Shown piece by piece: positions 1-8,305 of a stretch of 64,000 nt of DNA; position 1 is the first letter of the stretch; each line of letters starts with the position of its first letter. The position numbers were made by a program, and so were the translations under genes. The stretch spans positions 5,890,001 through 5,954,000 of the forward strand of contig NZ_CP150276.1 in NCBI RefSeq assembly GCF_037977235.1, given 5' to 3'. The notes under the pieces are model-generated. The model was not told the origin of the DNA and searched no databases. It saw nothing but the letters and a program-made list of their open reading frames with translations. Source of the stretch: Paenibacillus sp. FSL K6-0276 (GTDB taxonomy: Bacteria > Bacillota > Bacilli > Paenibacillales > Paenibacillaceae).

Positions 1-75
1 TACTCGAATGGGCTTTCCATCAGAGGTGAATAATTTGGATACAGCTAATTCCTTATCCTTTTCATCTTTAGACAT
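1..75 (-). CDS. Start of a hypothetical protein, cut by the window edge
   Basis: Reading the minus strand from 75, an ATG opens a frame beginning MSKDEKDKELAVSKLF and stays open to the window edge. An AAGGAG ribosome-binding site lies 9 bases before the ATG. The visible 25 residues are charged and soluble with no signal peptide. The small gene at 103-318 lies immediately upstream on the same strand with a 27-base gap, so the two are probably cotranscribed. The family cannot be named from so little sequence. Confidence 0.6.
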   Translation of the reverse strand, partial: MSKDEKDKELAVSKLFTSDGKPIRV

Positions 76-102
76 CGTAAGGTTCTCCTTCCCTTATCTC
101 AA

Positions 103-318
103 TCATTCGTTGTGCATCGGAACAAGCAGAAGCTCCAGCTTGCCTTCATCTACATTCAGCCGTCCTTCAACCGTTTCATATTCAACACTGCCAACCACAA
201 TATAATTGACATTCTCTAGCGCTGCGATCATATTCATGCTCCACGTGCGTTCCTCAATGACTCGCAGCCCGCCTTCCGGCATTTTTTCAAATAAGATTAC
301 TTTCATCCCATTGTCCAT
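103..318 (-). CDS. Small hypothetical protein (71 aa)
   Basis: Small soluble protein, MDNGMKVILFEKMPEGG at the start, with alternating hydrophobic strands (NYIVVGSVEYETVEG, KLELLLVP) that suggest a small beta-rich fold. I start it at the second ATG because the AAGGAAGG site sits about 9 bases before it; the first ATG, three codons upstream, abuts that site. It ends 27 bases before the partial gene at 1-75 and is likely in the same operon. No family is recognised. Residues 328-450 upstream hold only its promoter region. Confidence 0.55.
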   Translation of the reverse strand: MDNGMKVILFEKMPEGGLRVIEERTWSMNMIAALENVNYIVVGSVEYETVEGRLNVDEGKLELLLVPMHNE

Positions 319-450
319 TATTACCATTCCTTCCTTAGTTCTGCTATAGCATCTGATACGTCTTTATCACCTTTTCGTTTCAGTTCTAGGCAGGAATAGA
401 TTGCCTAGTATTACTCTTGGAATGAGAACGTCTATATAAGAGCAGAATTC

Positions 451-1373
451 CTAACGAGCACAAGCTAACGAGGTGATACAGAAAGATTCAGAGCAAACAT
501 AGCCATAACGGCTGCAAGTATACAATGTCCAATCAATAAAACGTCCCACATAACGGGTCAGAAATGCAGATAATAGTGCTCCCGGTGCGATATACAAACC
601 AATCATCAGCGCTGATTTATCGAACAGATTAGCGAGCGCAAGCGGCATCAGGAACAAGTTCCCTAAGTTCAGCACCAGAATACAAAAGCCTACGGCAACC
701 AGTTTCAGGTAACCCGGCATGGTAAGCAGCTGCGGATTAATGAATGATTCCTTGGCCGTCTTTAGATGTAAGGCATGCACGATAATAGACACTATCCCCA
801 CCGCTAGCCATACAAGCGACTGGGTAGTTACGGCTACCGGCAGCACGATAAGCACCAGGCAAGTAATTCCGAACAATCCGTTCCAGCCAAAGTACTGGCT
901 GATGACGCCTCCGACAAATAGGACCCAAACCAAAGGCCATTGCACTACCCGCCGAGATCATTGCAATAGCGCGCCGCGTCTTTCAATCGGAACATAGCGA
1001 CTGGCGAGTACAAGCCCCAATCCAGCCATAGATCCAGCACCCGCAGATTGCACAATTCTCGTGAGCAATAGCATATTAAAGTCATGTGCGAACAATCCAA
1101 ACACTGATGCTGTCCCAAGTGTAATTAAGCCAATGGTCAAAAGCTTGCGAATCGGCACTAAGTCGGATAACCGGCTATAAATAACCGTCGATAATGCATA
1201 TCCAATCGAATAGCTGGAAATCACCTATAGCCTAGGTCAGCAGAAATTTGGAGATCCTGAATAATGGTTGGCAGCGATACATTAAACATCGTTGTGTTCA
1301 TCACTACAATAAAGAGGCACACCGTCCATAATGACATGACTATTTTATCATTCATTACTACTTTCTCATTCAT
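451..1373 (-). pseudogene. Decayed MFS drug transporter (DHA2-like)
   Basis: Starting at an ATG at 1373 (preceded by a GGAG site), the first 50 residues read as transmembrane segment 1 of an MFS exporter (MSLWTVCLFIVVMNTTMFNV). The frame breaks near 1225; a second frame continues to about 960 with VIYSRLSDLVPIRK, the expected loop 2-3 motif region, and QSAGAGSMAGLGLVLASRY. It shifts again near 955 and near 910, where GGVISQYFGWNGLF resumes. A stretch of the middle appears deleted and the last transmembrane segments are replaced by unrelated sequence ending at 451. At least three frameshifts plus truncation mean no working pump. The organisation resembles the 12-14 TMS DHA2 group; the substrate cannot be told. 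Confidence 0.85.
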
Positions 1374-1460
1374 TGCTACTCCATCCCTGTCCTAATTTAT
1401 CTATACATGCTCAACTAATTTTATGCCTATAAAAAGAGGTTGGCAATTAGAATAGGAGGA

Positions 1461-1643
1461 TTATTTGCGCCACATCAACCCACACACCAGTTCGAACAGC
1501 TCCATATAGTTGCGTGGATTTTTACCCGTCAACGTATGAATGCGATTAAGCCGATAATTCAGTGTGTTTCGGTGAATATTCAACTTTTGTAACGTTCGAT
1601 TATGATCTCCATTCTCCGCAATAAATACTTGCAGTGTTTCCAA
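1461..1643 (-). pseudogene. C-terminal fragment of a CdaR/PucR-type regulator
   Basis: About 60 codons encode only the terminal PucR-type helix-turn-helix (HTH_30): LNIHRNTLNYRLNRIHTLTG followed by KNPRNYMELFELV. The same motif closes the intact CdaR gene at 1794-2960 (LRIHRNTLRYRLQRITELTG), so this is the tail of a related but distinct regulator on the opposite strand. There is no ATG start, no ribosome-binding site and no sensor domain upstream, so it is a remnant. Confidence 0.8.
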
Positions 1644-1793
1644 TCAGACCCGTCTTGTGCTAATGATAAGGTCTTAGGGGGAATTGATTGACTTGTACAT
1701 GGGAAAGTAAAGATATATTATAACGCGCATGAACTAGGGAAAGAGTGTTTACAAGGGTTCGCATAGTGACTTTTTAAATAGGAGGTAGTAGCC

Positions 1794-2960
1794 ATGAGGG
1801 GTTTGACAAAAGAAATTGCGATGGAAATTGTTCGACGTACGATGCATGTGATTGGGTACAACGTCAATGTTATGGACAAGCGAGGACGAATTATTGGATC
1901 TGGAGATGGTAAGCGATTAGGGCAATCACATGAGGGTGCATTACTCGCGATCGAGCGTCGTGGTAGATTCGAGATTGATCAGGAGAGCGCCGCTAGATTG
2001 CAGGGGGTATTGCCTGGGACGAACCTTGTTATTGAGTTTGAGGATGAGATTGTTGGTGTTATTGGGATTACAGGTGATCCTAAGGAAGTGACGAAGTATG
2101 GTGAATTGGTGAAGATGACGGCGGAGATGTATCTTGAGCATATGAAGCTGTTAGAGCAGGCCCAATGGGACAAGCGAATGAAAGAGAATTTCCTACTCGC
2201 GGTGATGAATGGCGATGAGGGGAATGTGCAGACATTGCGACATCAAGCACAGCAGATTCATTTTCAGGTGGATAAGCCTCATATCGCATGCATCATTGAA
2301 TTAATTGATCGTAATGAAGATGAGCTAATGACGACAATGAAGCGGGTAGCTGATGTATTGGAAGGACGCCCGGCTGTTCAATTGATTACCATTCGTAATG
2401 CCAGACAAGTTGTTCTGATCAAGGAGCATCTCCACGAGCGGAAGCCACATACGGATATATGTGAAGGAATTCACCAGATAAGACGTTGGTTAGATGTAAA
2501 GGAGATTTCTCCACTACGTATCGCGGTAGGCAAACCTTTTACAGGGATTCAAGGGATGATGAAGTCCATTCAATCCGCAGAGGATACGATGCGTGCAGGC
2601 TATGCAATATATCCGGATGAGCCGGTTTATTATGCAACGGATCTGCAACTGGAGACGATGGCCGTTCCGAGTGTGCATAATTGGATGTCAGAGGAGTTGC
2701 TGCAGCTATGGGCGCATTTTATGGAGGAGGATCGTAGTGGCGAGCTTCAGCAGACATTAGAACTATTTTACATCGAAAATGGGGAGCAACAGCATATAGC
2801 TGAACGACTGCGTATTCATCGGAATACGTTACGTTACCGACTCCAGCGTATAACCGAGCTCACAGGGAAAGATCCAAGAAATTATCAGGAGCTGTTCCTA
2901 CTCATGAGTGCGCGTTGGTTATATTTGTTGGAACATTCTGGCACGTGTCGTGATAAATAG
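1794..2960 (+). CDS. cdaR: CdaR-type sugar-diacid/glycerate regulator
   Basis: 388-residue transcriptional regulator of the CdaR family. Residues 1 to about 135 match the sugar-diacid recognition domain (KEIAMEIVRRTMHVIGYNVN, IIGSGDGKRLGQSHEGA, GTNLVIEFEDEIVGVIGITG). A GGDEF-like linker domain follows, and the end carries the PucR HTH (LRIHRNTLRYRLQRITELTG). The start is set by AGGAGGT 8 bases before the ATG. It lies 161 bases upstream of a GntP permease and glycerate kinase on the same strand. CdaR proteins activate glycerate, galactarate and glucarate genes in response to glycerate; that role here is inferred from the family and the neighbours. Confidence 0.9.
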   Translation: MRGLTKEIAMEIVRRTMHVIGYNVNVMDKRGRIIGSGDGKRLGQSHEGALLAIERRGRFEIDQESAARLQGVLPGTNLVIEFEDEIVGVIGITGDPKEVTKYGELVKMTAEMYLEHMKLLEQAQWDKRMKENFLLAVMNGDEGNVQTLRHQAQQIHFQVDKPHIACIIELIDRNEDELMTTMKRVADVLEGRPAVQLITIRNARQVVLIKEHLHERKPHTDICEGIHQIRRWLDVKEISPLRIAVGKPFTGIQGMMKSIQSAEDTMRAGYAIYPDEPVYYATDLQLETMAVPSVHNWMSEELLQLWAHFMEEDRSGELQQTLELFYIENGEQQHIAERLRIHRNTLRYRLQRITELTGKDPRNYQELFLLMSARWLYLLEHSGTCRDK

Positions 2961-3121
2961 GACGATTATGTTCATATGCACAAAAAAAGACATCAATCGG
3001 TGCGAAATGTTTATTTCTTTGCCTAATGAAACGCTTCCAAAATATCGCTAAAGTATATGTATAAGCTCAAACCACATATTCGACATATACGATTCTATGT
3101 AAAACTGGGGAGGAATAACTC

Positions 3122-4390
3122 ATGACAGTGAGTGTAAGCGTTTTAGGTGCTTTAGCGGCATTGGTTGTGGCAATCGTTCTAATATTGAAAAAAGTACCGC
3201 CAGCCTACGGCATGATGATTGGTGCGTTAGTAGGTGGTTTAATCGGCGGCGTGAGTATGGTTGATACCATTACACTGATGATGGATGGTGCCAAAGGGAT
3301 GATTCCTGCCGTGCTTCGTATCTTGGCAGCAGGTGTGTTAGCAGGTGTATTGATTGAATCAGGCGCTGCGAAAAAGATTGCAGAGACGCTGGTTCAGAAG
3401 GTCGGCGAGACACGAGCATTACTCGCATTAGCATTAGCAACAATGGTTCTTACAGCGGTCGGCGTATTCGTGGATGTAGCTGTTATTACTGTAGCACCCA
3501 TTGCATTAGCTATTGCACAACGTGCGAATCTATCGAAATTGGCAATCCTGATCGCTATGATCGGTGGCGGTAAAGCCGGTAACATCATGTCACCAAACCC
3601 GAATGCGATTGCAGCATCAGATGCATTTCACATTCCATTAACTTCGTTGATGGCAGCAGGTATAATCCCAGCTGCGTTCGGGATTATCGTAACGTACTTC
3701 ATCGCAAAGCGTTTAAACAATAAAGGTAGTAAAGTAGCAGCTTCTGAGGTAACGAATAATCCGAATGAGCAGCTTCCAAGCTTCTTTGCAGCCATTCTAG
3801 CTCCACTTGTAGCAATTATCTTGTTATCCCTTCGTCCAATTGCAGGCATCGTAGTCGATCCAGTTATCGCACTTCCAGTTGGAGGTATCATAGGTGCCAT
3901 TGCAATGGGAAGATTTAAGAAGTTAAATGAGTTCGCTGTATTTGGTCTTGGTAAAATGACTGGTGTAGCCGTCATGTTAATCGGGACAGGTACACTAGCT
4001 GGTATCATTGCAAATTCGCAATTGAAGGATGTTATTATCGATGGCCTTACGGCATCTGGCCTACCGGCATACTTGCTTGCTCCAATCAGTGGTGCGTTAA
4101 TGTCTCTTGCAACAGCATCGACAACAGCAGGTACAGCCGTAGCGAGCTCTGTGTTCGGCTCCACCATTATGGGACTTGGCGTAGCTTCGCTAGGAGCGGG
4201 GGCAATGATTCACTCTGGTGCGACTGTATTAGACCACATGCCTCACGGTAGCTTCTTCCACGCAACAGGTGGTAGTGTGAACATGCAGATGAAAGAACGT
4301 CTGAAATTGATTCCTTATGAAACTGTGGTTGGTCTAACACTAGCGATCGTTTCGACATTAGTATTTGGTGTATTCCAATGGTTCGTATAA
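3122..4390 (+). CDS. GntP-family gluconate/glycerate permease
   Basis: 422-residue polytopic membrane protein of the GntP family (proton symport of gluconate and related hydroxy acids). Visible family features are GMMIGALVGGLIGG near the N-terminus, the glycine-rich IGGGKAGNIMSPNPNAIA segment around residues 141-158, and the conserved closing block MIHSGATVLDHMPHGSFFHA. GGGGAGGA lies 7-12 bases before the ATG. Standing between cdaR and a glycerate kinase gene (41-base gap to the kinase), it most likely imports D-glycerate or an aldonate that yields it. Substrate is inferred from context. Confidence 0.9.
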   Translation: MTVSVSVLGALAALVVAIVLILKKVPPAYGMMIGALVGGLIGGVSMVDTITLMMDGAKGMIPAVLRILAAGVLAGVLIESGAAKKIAETLVQKVGETRALLALALATMVLTAVGVFVDVAVITVAPIALAIAQRANLSKLAILIAMIGGGKAGNIMSPNPNAIAASDAFHIPLTSLMAAGIIPAAFGIIVTYFIAKRLNNKGSKVAASEVTNNPNEQLPSFFAAILAPLVAIILLSLRPIAGIVVDPVIALPVGGIIGAIAMGRFKKLNEFAVFGLGKMTGVAVMLIGTGTLAGIIANSQLKDVIIDGLTASGLPAYLLAPISGALMSLATASTTAGTAVASSVFGSTIMGLGVASLGAGAMIHSGATVLDHMPHGSFFHATGGSVNMQMKERLKLIPYETVVGLTLAIVSTLVFGVFQWFV

Positions 4391-4431
4391 CGAATATCGA
4401 AGCACGAACAACACAAAAGGAAGTGGAGAGC

Positions 4432-5568
4432 ATGAAGTTTGTATTGGCGCCAGATTCATTTAAAGAAAGTATGACAGCAATGGAAGCCTGTGAGGCCATA
4501 GAACGAGGACTTCGTTCCTCTTTTCCCGATGCAGAATATATTAAAGTTCCGATGGCAGATGGCGGCGAAGGTACGGTTCAATCGCTCGTCGATGCGACAG
4601 GAGGACGAATTGTACAATGTGACGTAACAGGGCCGCTCGGTCACCCTGTGAATGCATTTTATGGCATTATGGGAGATGGAAAGACCGCGATTATCGAAAT
4701 GGCAGCTGCTTCTGGACTTGGACTTGTACCGAAGGAAGAGCGTAATCCGTTGATCACCACGACAAAAGGTACAGGAGAGCTCATCGTTCATGCGCTGAAT
4801 GCAGGCGTACGTTCCATTATTATGGGTCTGGGTGGCAGTGCGACGAACGATGGCGGTGTAGGCATGGCGCAAGCGCTTGGATTCCGCTTCTTACGAGAAG
4901 ATGGAACGGAGATTGGATACGGTGGAGGATCGCTTAGTGAAGTTACTCGTATTGATAGTGCTCATGTAGATCCGAGACTTCAAGGTCTCCAAGTGGTAGC
5001 CGCATGTGACGTGGACAATCCGTTAACTGGGGAGCGTGGAGCATCCGCCATCTTTGGCCCGCAAAAGGGTGCAACACCCGACATGGTGAAGCAATTGGAT
5101 GCAAATCTTACACATTTCGCAAACATCATTGAGCGCGATCTCGGTAAAGAAGTGAATGATACAGCAGGTGCGGGTGCAGCAGGTGGACTAGGTGCTGGCG
5201 TGATGGCCTTCCTAGGAGCCAAGTTGAAGCGAGGCGTAAACATCGTCGTCGATGCCATGAATCTTGCGGATAAAGTGAAAGATGCGGATTATGTCATCAC
5301 AGGCGAAGGTGGTATGGATAGCCAAACCGTCTATGGCAAGACACCGATTGGTGTTGCCAAAGTAGCACAAGCCGCTGGTGTACCTGTTATTGCCTTGGCA
5401 GGCTCCCTCGGTAATGGCGTAGAAGCCGTGTACGAGCATGGTATCGATATGTTCTTCTCCATCGTGCCTGGGGTATGTACGCTAGATAAAGCGCTCAATA
5501 ATGCTTCCTTCAACATGGAGCGCACCGCGCGCAATGTAGGTACATTAATCAAATATAGTAAACGTTAA
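4432..5568 (+). CDS. glxK: Glycerate kinase
   Basis: 378-residue glycerate kinase of the GarK/GlxK family, phosphorylating D-glycerate to 2- or 3-phosphoglycerate for entry into glycolysis. Family signatures are APDSFKESMTAMEACEAI at the N-terminus, VPMADGGEGTVQSLVDATGG, GLGGSATNDGGVGMAQALG, and GEGGMDSQTVYGKTPIGVA. I take the ATG at 4432, preceded by AAAGGAAG; an in-frame upstream GTG/ATG at 4378 overlaps the permease end and lacks a site. It is the last gene of the cdaR-gntP-glxK set and is followed at once by a dispersed repeat and a bidirectional terminator. GarK and GlxK subtypes cannot be separated by eye. Confidence 0.93.
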   Translation: MKFVLAPDSFKESMTAMEACEAIERGLRSSFPDAEYIKVPMADGGEGTVQSLVDATGGRIVQCDVTGPLGHPVNAFYGIMGDGKTAIIEMAAASGLGLVPKEERNPLITTTKGTGELIVHALNAGVRSIIMGLGGSATNDGGVGMAQALGFRFLREDGTEIGYGGGSLSEVTRIDSAHVDPRLQGLQVVAACDVDNPLTGERGASAIFGPQKGATPDMVKQLDANLTHFANIIERDLGKEVNDTAGAGAAGGLGAGVMAFLGAKLKRGVNIVVDAMNLADKVKDADYVITGEGGMDSQTVYGKTPIGVAKVAQAAGVPVIALAGSLGNGVEAVYEHGIDMFFSIVPGVCTLDKALNNASFNMERTARNVGTLIKYSKR

Positions 5569-5570
5569 TT

Positions 5571-5671
5571 ACAAGCAAAAACGCCTTCGGGGTCCTTATA
5601 AGGACGGTAAGCGGTTATGCGGGAAATATAAGGATAATTTAAAGCGTGGAACATATAAATCATTATATTTT
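5571..5671 (+). repeat. Dispersed structured repeat, copy 1
   Basis: First of five copies of a roughly 100-bp element (others at 7976, 10957, 36331 and 39190), all in the same orientation. Module A is a nested palindrome: outer arms AAAACGC and GCGGTT around the inner perfect palindrome GTCCTTATAAGGAC. Module B has outer arms AAATATAAG and TTATATTTT. It begins two bases after the glxK stop codon and ends against a terminator hairpin. Confidence 0.85.
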
Positions 5672-5672
5672 A

Positions 5673-5718
5673 AAAAAAGATCTGACCCGTGCCATGAAGC
5701 AGAGTCAGATCTTTTATT
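5673..5718. terminator. Bidirectional intrinsic terminator
   Basis: Perfect inverted repeat AAAAGATCTGAC / GTCAGATCTTTT with a 17-base loop, A-run on the left and T-run on the right. It lies between the convergent glxK (+) and pbuX (-) genes and can stop both transcripts. Confidence 0.9.
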
Positions 5719-5786
5719 TCGTTTTTGCAGGTAACCTAGGTTTATACTTCACCCAGGCTTGGTCTTTTATCATGAATCAAATAAGT

Positions 5787-7106
5787 TTAGGAGACTTGAG
5801 ATTCCTTAGCAAGAACAGGTACGGTGTTATCCTCTACCTGCACATCATCCTTTGTCTTGGAGAGGAAAATGTTCAGCACAATCGCTGTAAGCGAACCGGA
5901 TACGATACCGTTCTGTAGCAGCATCCGAGCAAATTCAGGCAGCTCTGCGAACATTGCAGGAAGTGTTGCTGAACCTAAGCCCACAGCGATACTGCATGCA
6001 GCAATCAGTAGATTACCATCCTTACGCAGATCTACATCGGATAGAATGGAGATTCCGGAAACGGCAACCGATCCGAACATGACAATCATGGCTCCACCAA
6101 GTACGGCATTCGGTACAATCGTCGACAAGGCAGCCAGCTTTGGCAGTAGTCCTAGTACAATCATGATCCCGCCAGCGGCAAAAATAACATTACGAGTCTT
6201 AATGCGAGACAGCGAAATCAAACCCACATTTTGAGAAAAAGCAGTGTATGGGAAGGCATTAAAAATTCCGCCCAGCATAATCGCTACTCCCTCGGAACGC
6301 AGTCCGTTTACGATCTGCTTCTGTTCAACTTTCTGATCAATTACTTTACCTACAGCAAAATAAACCCCAGTAGACTCCACCATACTAACAATATTAACGA
6401 TAATCATAGTAAAGATTGCGGTAAGACTGAACTCAGGCCATCCGAAGTAGAACGGCTGTGCGATGCTTACCCAAGAAGCGTCACCTACCGTGGAAAAGTT
6501 AACGATACCCATTCCATAAGCAATTGCAGTACCCACCACTAAGCCGACCAGAACAGATATGGAGCGTAGAAATCCTGTGGCGAAACGGTTAACCGCTAGA
6601 ATGACAAGTAGTGTAATCAGTGCAAGCAGCAAATTGCGGGGGTGTCCAAAATCAGCGCTGCCTTCTCCGCCAGCAACATTATTCATAGCTACTGGAATAA
6701 GTGATAGCCCGATAATAGTCACGACAGAACCCGTTACAATGGTCGGGAAGAATTTCAGCAGCTTCCCATAAAGTGGGGCTGCAAGAACAACGAACAAACC
6801 GGAAATAATGATCGCACCGTACGCAGTCGCCAGATTATGTGTCGAGGCAATCGCGATAATCGGACCAACCGCTGTAAAGGTACATCCAAGAATAACTGGG
6901 AGCCTGCTACCAAAATACTTGGTGCCCATAATTTGCAGCAGTGTAGCCAATCCGCAAGTGAACAAATCGGCTGCGATGAGGTAGGCCATTTGAGTCCCAT
7001 TCAACTTCAAGGCGCCCCCAACAATCAGCGGTACGATAACTGCTCCTGCATACATAGCTAGTACATGCTGAAGACCTAACGTAAATACCTTTTGCTTGCT
7101 TAACAT
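5787..7106 (-). CDS. pbuX: Xanthine permease
   Basis: 439-residue nucleobase:cation symporter-2 (NCS2) protein, the length of Bacillus subtilis PbuX. It reads as about 14 transmembrane segments and keeps the NCS2 features GLQHVLAMYAGAVIVPLIVG near the N-terminus and AFSQNVGLISLSRIKTRNV in the second half, the region carrying the conserved NCS2 motif. It imports xanthine at the cell membrane. Its ATG overlaps the last seven bases of xpt, so the two are translationally coupled, and expression is set by the tandem riboswitch leader upstream of xpt. Specificity for xanthine rests on pairing with xpt. Confidence 0.93.
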   Translation of the reverse strand: MLSKQKVFTLGLQHVLAMYAGAVIVPLIVGGALKLNGTQMAYLIAADLFTCGLATLLQIMGTKYFGSRLPVILGCTFTAVGPIIAIASTHNLATAYGAIIISGLFVVLAAPLYGKLLKFFPTIVTGSVVTIIGLSLIPVAMNNVAGGEGSADFGHPRNLLLALITLLVILAVNRFATGFLRSISVLVGLVVGTAIAYGMGIVNFSTVGDASWVSIAQPFYFGWPEFSLTAIFTMIIVNIVSMVESTGVYFAVGKVIDQKVEQKQIVNGLRSEGVAIMLGGIFNAFPYTAFSQNVGLISLSRIKTRNVIFAAGGIMIVLGLLPKLAALSTIVPNAVLGGAMIVMFGSVAVSGISILSDVDLRKDGNLLIAACSIAVGLGSATLPAMFAELPEFARMLLQNGIVSGSLTAIVLNIFLSKTKDDVQVEDNTVPVLAKESQVS

Positions 7107-7714
7107 CCCGCACTCTCCTTGATTTTCTCTAATGAGCTTTCATTATCAATGAAGTGAATTTCACCTGGTGACATAGATGCAATACGGGCCAAGGCATGTA
7201 CTTCTATGCCTCTGTTCTCCAGAAGGCTCCGACCTTCTTGGAAGCTCTTTTCAATGACACAACCGACGCCTAGGAGCTCTGCTCCCGACTCTTTCACGAT
7301 ATCAACCAGCCCCACAAGAGCAGCACCAGTAGCAAGGAAATCATCCACAATGAGCACATTGTCATCTGGTCCAAGATATTTCTGAGAGACACTGACCAAA
7401 TAATCCTCTTGGCGTGTAAAGGAATGTACAGGCGCTGAGTAAACCGCCTCCGAGAGGGTTACTGCTTTCTTTTTCTTCGCGTAAATAAACGGTACACCTA
7501 ATGCAATTGCAGTAGCCATAGCGAACTGAATCCCACTAGCTTCAATAGTAATCACTTTCGTGATCGGCTGATGACCGAACAACTTTTTGAACTCCTGACC
7601 GATTTGCAGCGCAAGCTCCGTATCGACCTGATGATTCAGAAATGAATCTACCTTCAGTACCGTATCTGATAAAATAAGACCCTCTTGTCTAATGCGCTCT
7701 TGAAGTACCTTCAT
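7100..7714 (-). CDS. xpt: Xanthine phosphoribosyltransferase
   Basis: 204-residue type I phosphoribosyltransferase converting xanthine and PRPP to XMP (cytoplasmic purine salvage). The PRPP-binding loop is NVLIVDDFLATGAAL; KVITIEASGIQFAMATAIAL near residue 60 is the conserved substrate-side segment. AAGGAGA lies 11 bases before the ATG. It is the first gene of xpt-pbuX. About 10 residues longer than the B. subtilis protein, mostly at the C-terminus. Its leader responds to guanine and, probably, to its own co-substrate PRPP. Confidence 0.95.
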   Translation of the reverse strand: MKVLQERIRQEGLILSDTVLKVDSFLNHQVDTELALQIGQEFKKLFGHQPITKVITIEASGIQFAMATAIALGVPFIYAKKKKAVTLSEAVYSAPVHSFTRQEDYLVSVSQKYLGPDDNVLIVDDFLATGAALVGLVDIVKESGAELLGVGCVIEKSFQEGRSLLENRGIEVHALARIASMSPGEIHFIDNESSLEKIKESAGC

Positions 7715-7738
7715 CGTGAACTGATCTCTCCTTCTTCA

Positions 7739-7798
7739 TTAAAAAAACAAAAAAAGGACAAATCCCTTGAGTCGTTTCTCTCAAGTGAATCTGTCCTT
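7739..7798 (-). terminator. Riboswitch-controlled terminator of xpt-pbuX
   Basis: On the minus strand a long stem AAGGACAGATTCACTTGAG / CTCAAGGGATTTGTCCTT is followed by TTTTTTTGTTTTTTT. Its 5' arm (7798-7780) contains TTCACT (7789-7784), which is also the 3' strand of the upstream aptamer's P1 stem, so terminator and aptamer stem cannot form together. Confidence 0.93.
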
Positions 7799-7905
7799 CT
7801 GGGCTTTTGTCCCTTAGTGGTGTAACACTGTGTAGTGTCCGCATCGCTCGGTCCAGGCCTTCCCTCCATAGTCAGGAAGCGGAACCCTAGATGCGCTATT
7901 TCACT
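7784..7905 (-). promoter_or_regulatory. ykkC-family aptamer, probably PRPP-sensing
   Basis: The minus-strand RNA carries the ykkC hallmarks in order: CUAGGGUUCCG (7890-7880), a CUUCC/GGAAG hairpin, GGACCGAGCGAUGC closing on GCAUC, an ACACU/AGUGU hairpin, then GGGACAAAAGCCC (7813-7801). P1 is AGTGAA (7905-7900) with TTCACT (7789-7784). ykkC subtypes bind guanidine, PRPP or ppGpp. Here the aptamer follows a guanine riboswitch and precedes xpt, whose enzyme uses PRPP, so PRPP is the best guess. Ligand binding would stabilise P1, block the terminator arm and turn expression on. Confidence 0.85.
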
Positions 7906-7973
7906 CATAGTCGGATAATTACGATGGTTATCCGGTAGAAACTTATGGGCCATATCCCCAAGATTATATGAGT
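7903..7973 (-). promoter_or_regulatory. Guanine (purine) riboswitch aptamer
   Basis: Purine aptamer on the minus strand: P1 ACTCAT (7973-7968) pairs with ATGAGT (7908-7903); core TATAATCTTGGGGATATGG, GTTTCTACCGG and CCGACTATG are all present. The cytosine in GACTATG corresponds to C74, which specifies guanine/hypoxanthine/xanthine rather than adenine. P1 shares bases 7903-7905 with P1 of the downstream ykkC aptamer, so guanine binding should prevent that stem and favour termination. Confidence 0.95.
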
Positions 7974-7975
7974 TG

Positions 7976-8075
7976 ACAAGCATAAATGCCTTCGGCGTCC
8001 TTATAAGGACGGTAAGCGTTTATGCGAGAAATATAAGGATAATGTATAATGTGAAACTTATACTTTCTTATATTT
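7976..8075 (+). repeat. Dispersed structured repeat, copy 2
   Basis: Outer arms CATAAATGC / GCGTTTATG (the one change from the consensus keeps a G-T pair), inner palindrome CGTCCTTATAAGGACG, then module B AAATATAAG ... CTTATATTT with an inner GTATA/TTATAC stem. It lies directly upstream of the guanine aptamer, so the xpt-pbuX promoter must fall in or next to it. Confidence 0.85.
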
Positions 8076-8305
8076 TTATAAATGTTCGGTATGAATACCT
8101 TGTATATCTTACACGCTCTGTCTGGTGCTTACAAGCAAAATTTTAATCATTTTTCATACCATTTTCAGGCTATATTCATGAAATACAATTGTTTACATTT
8201 AGTAGTTACTGCTCCAATATCTTCTGCGCCGTCTCAATGCTCAACGTTCGGTCCAATATTCCTGTGCAATATATAGCAAACAAACTAACAGGCGAGGTGC
8301 TAAAT

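Noticed and set aside
451..1373. Possible tetracycline exporter Tet(L)/Tet(K)
   Set aside because: General DHA2 layout only; the specific tet motifs are not present and the gene is broken in several places.
3030..3060. Candidate catabolite-responsive (CcpA) site upstream of gntP (ATGAAACGCTTCC)
   Set aside because: One base short of the consensus spacing, so the two halves do not align as a true cre box.
3628..4167. 179-codon open frame antisense to the GntP permease
   Set aside because: Shadow of a membrane-protein gene with strong family motifs on the other strand.
5646..5918. 90-codon plus-strand open frame
   Set aside because: Runs across repeat copy 1, the terminator and the end of pbuX in antisense.
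7711..7983. Open frame of 90 codons on the minus strand upstream of xpt
   Set aside because: It lies across the guanine aptamer, the ykkC aptamer and the terminator; the RNA structures explain the sequence and the peptide resembles nothing.
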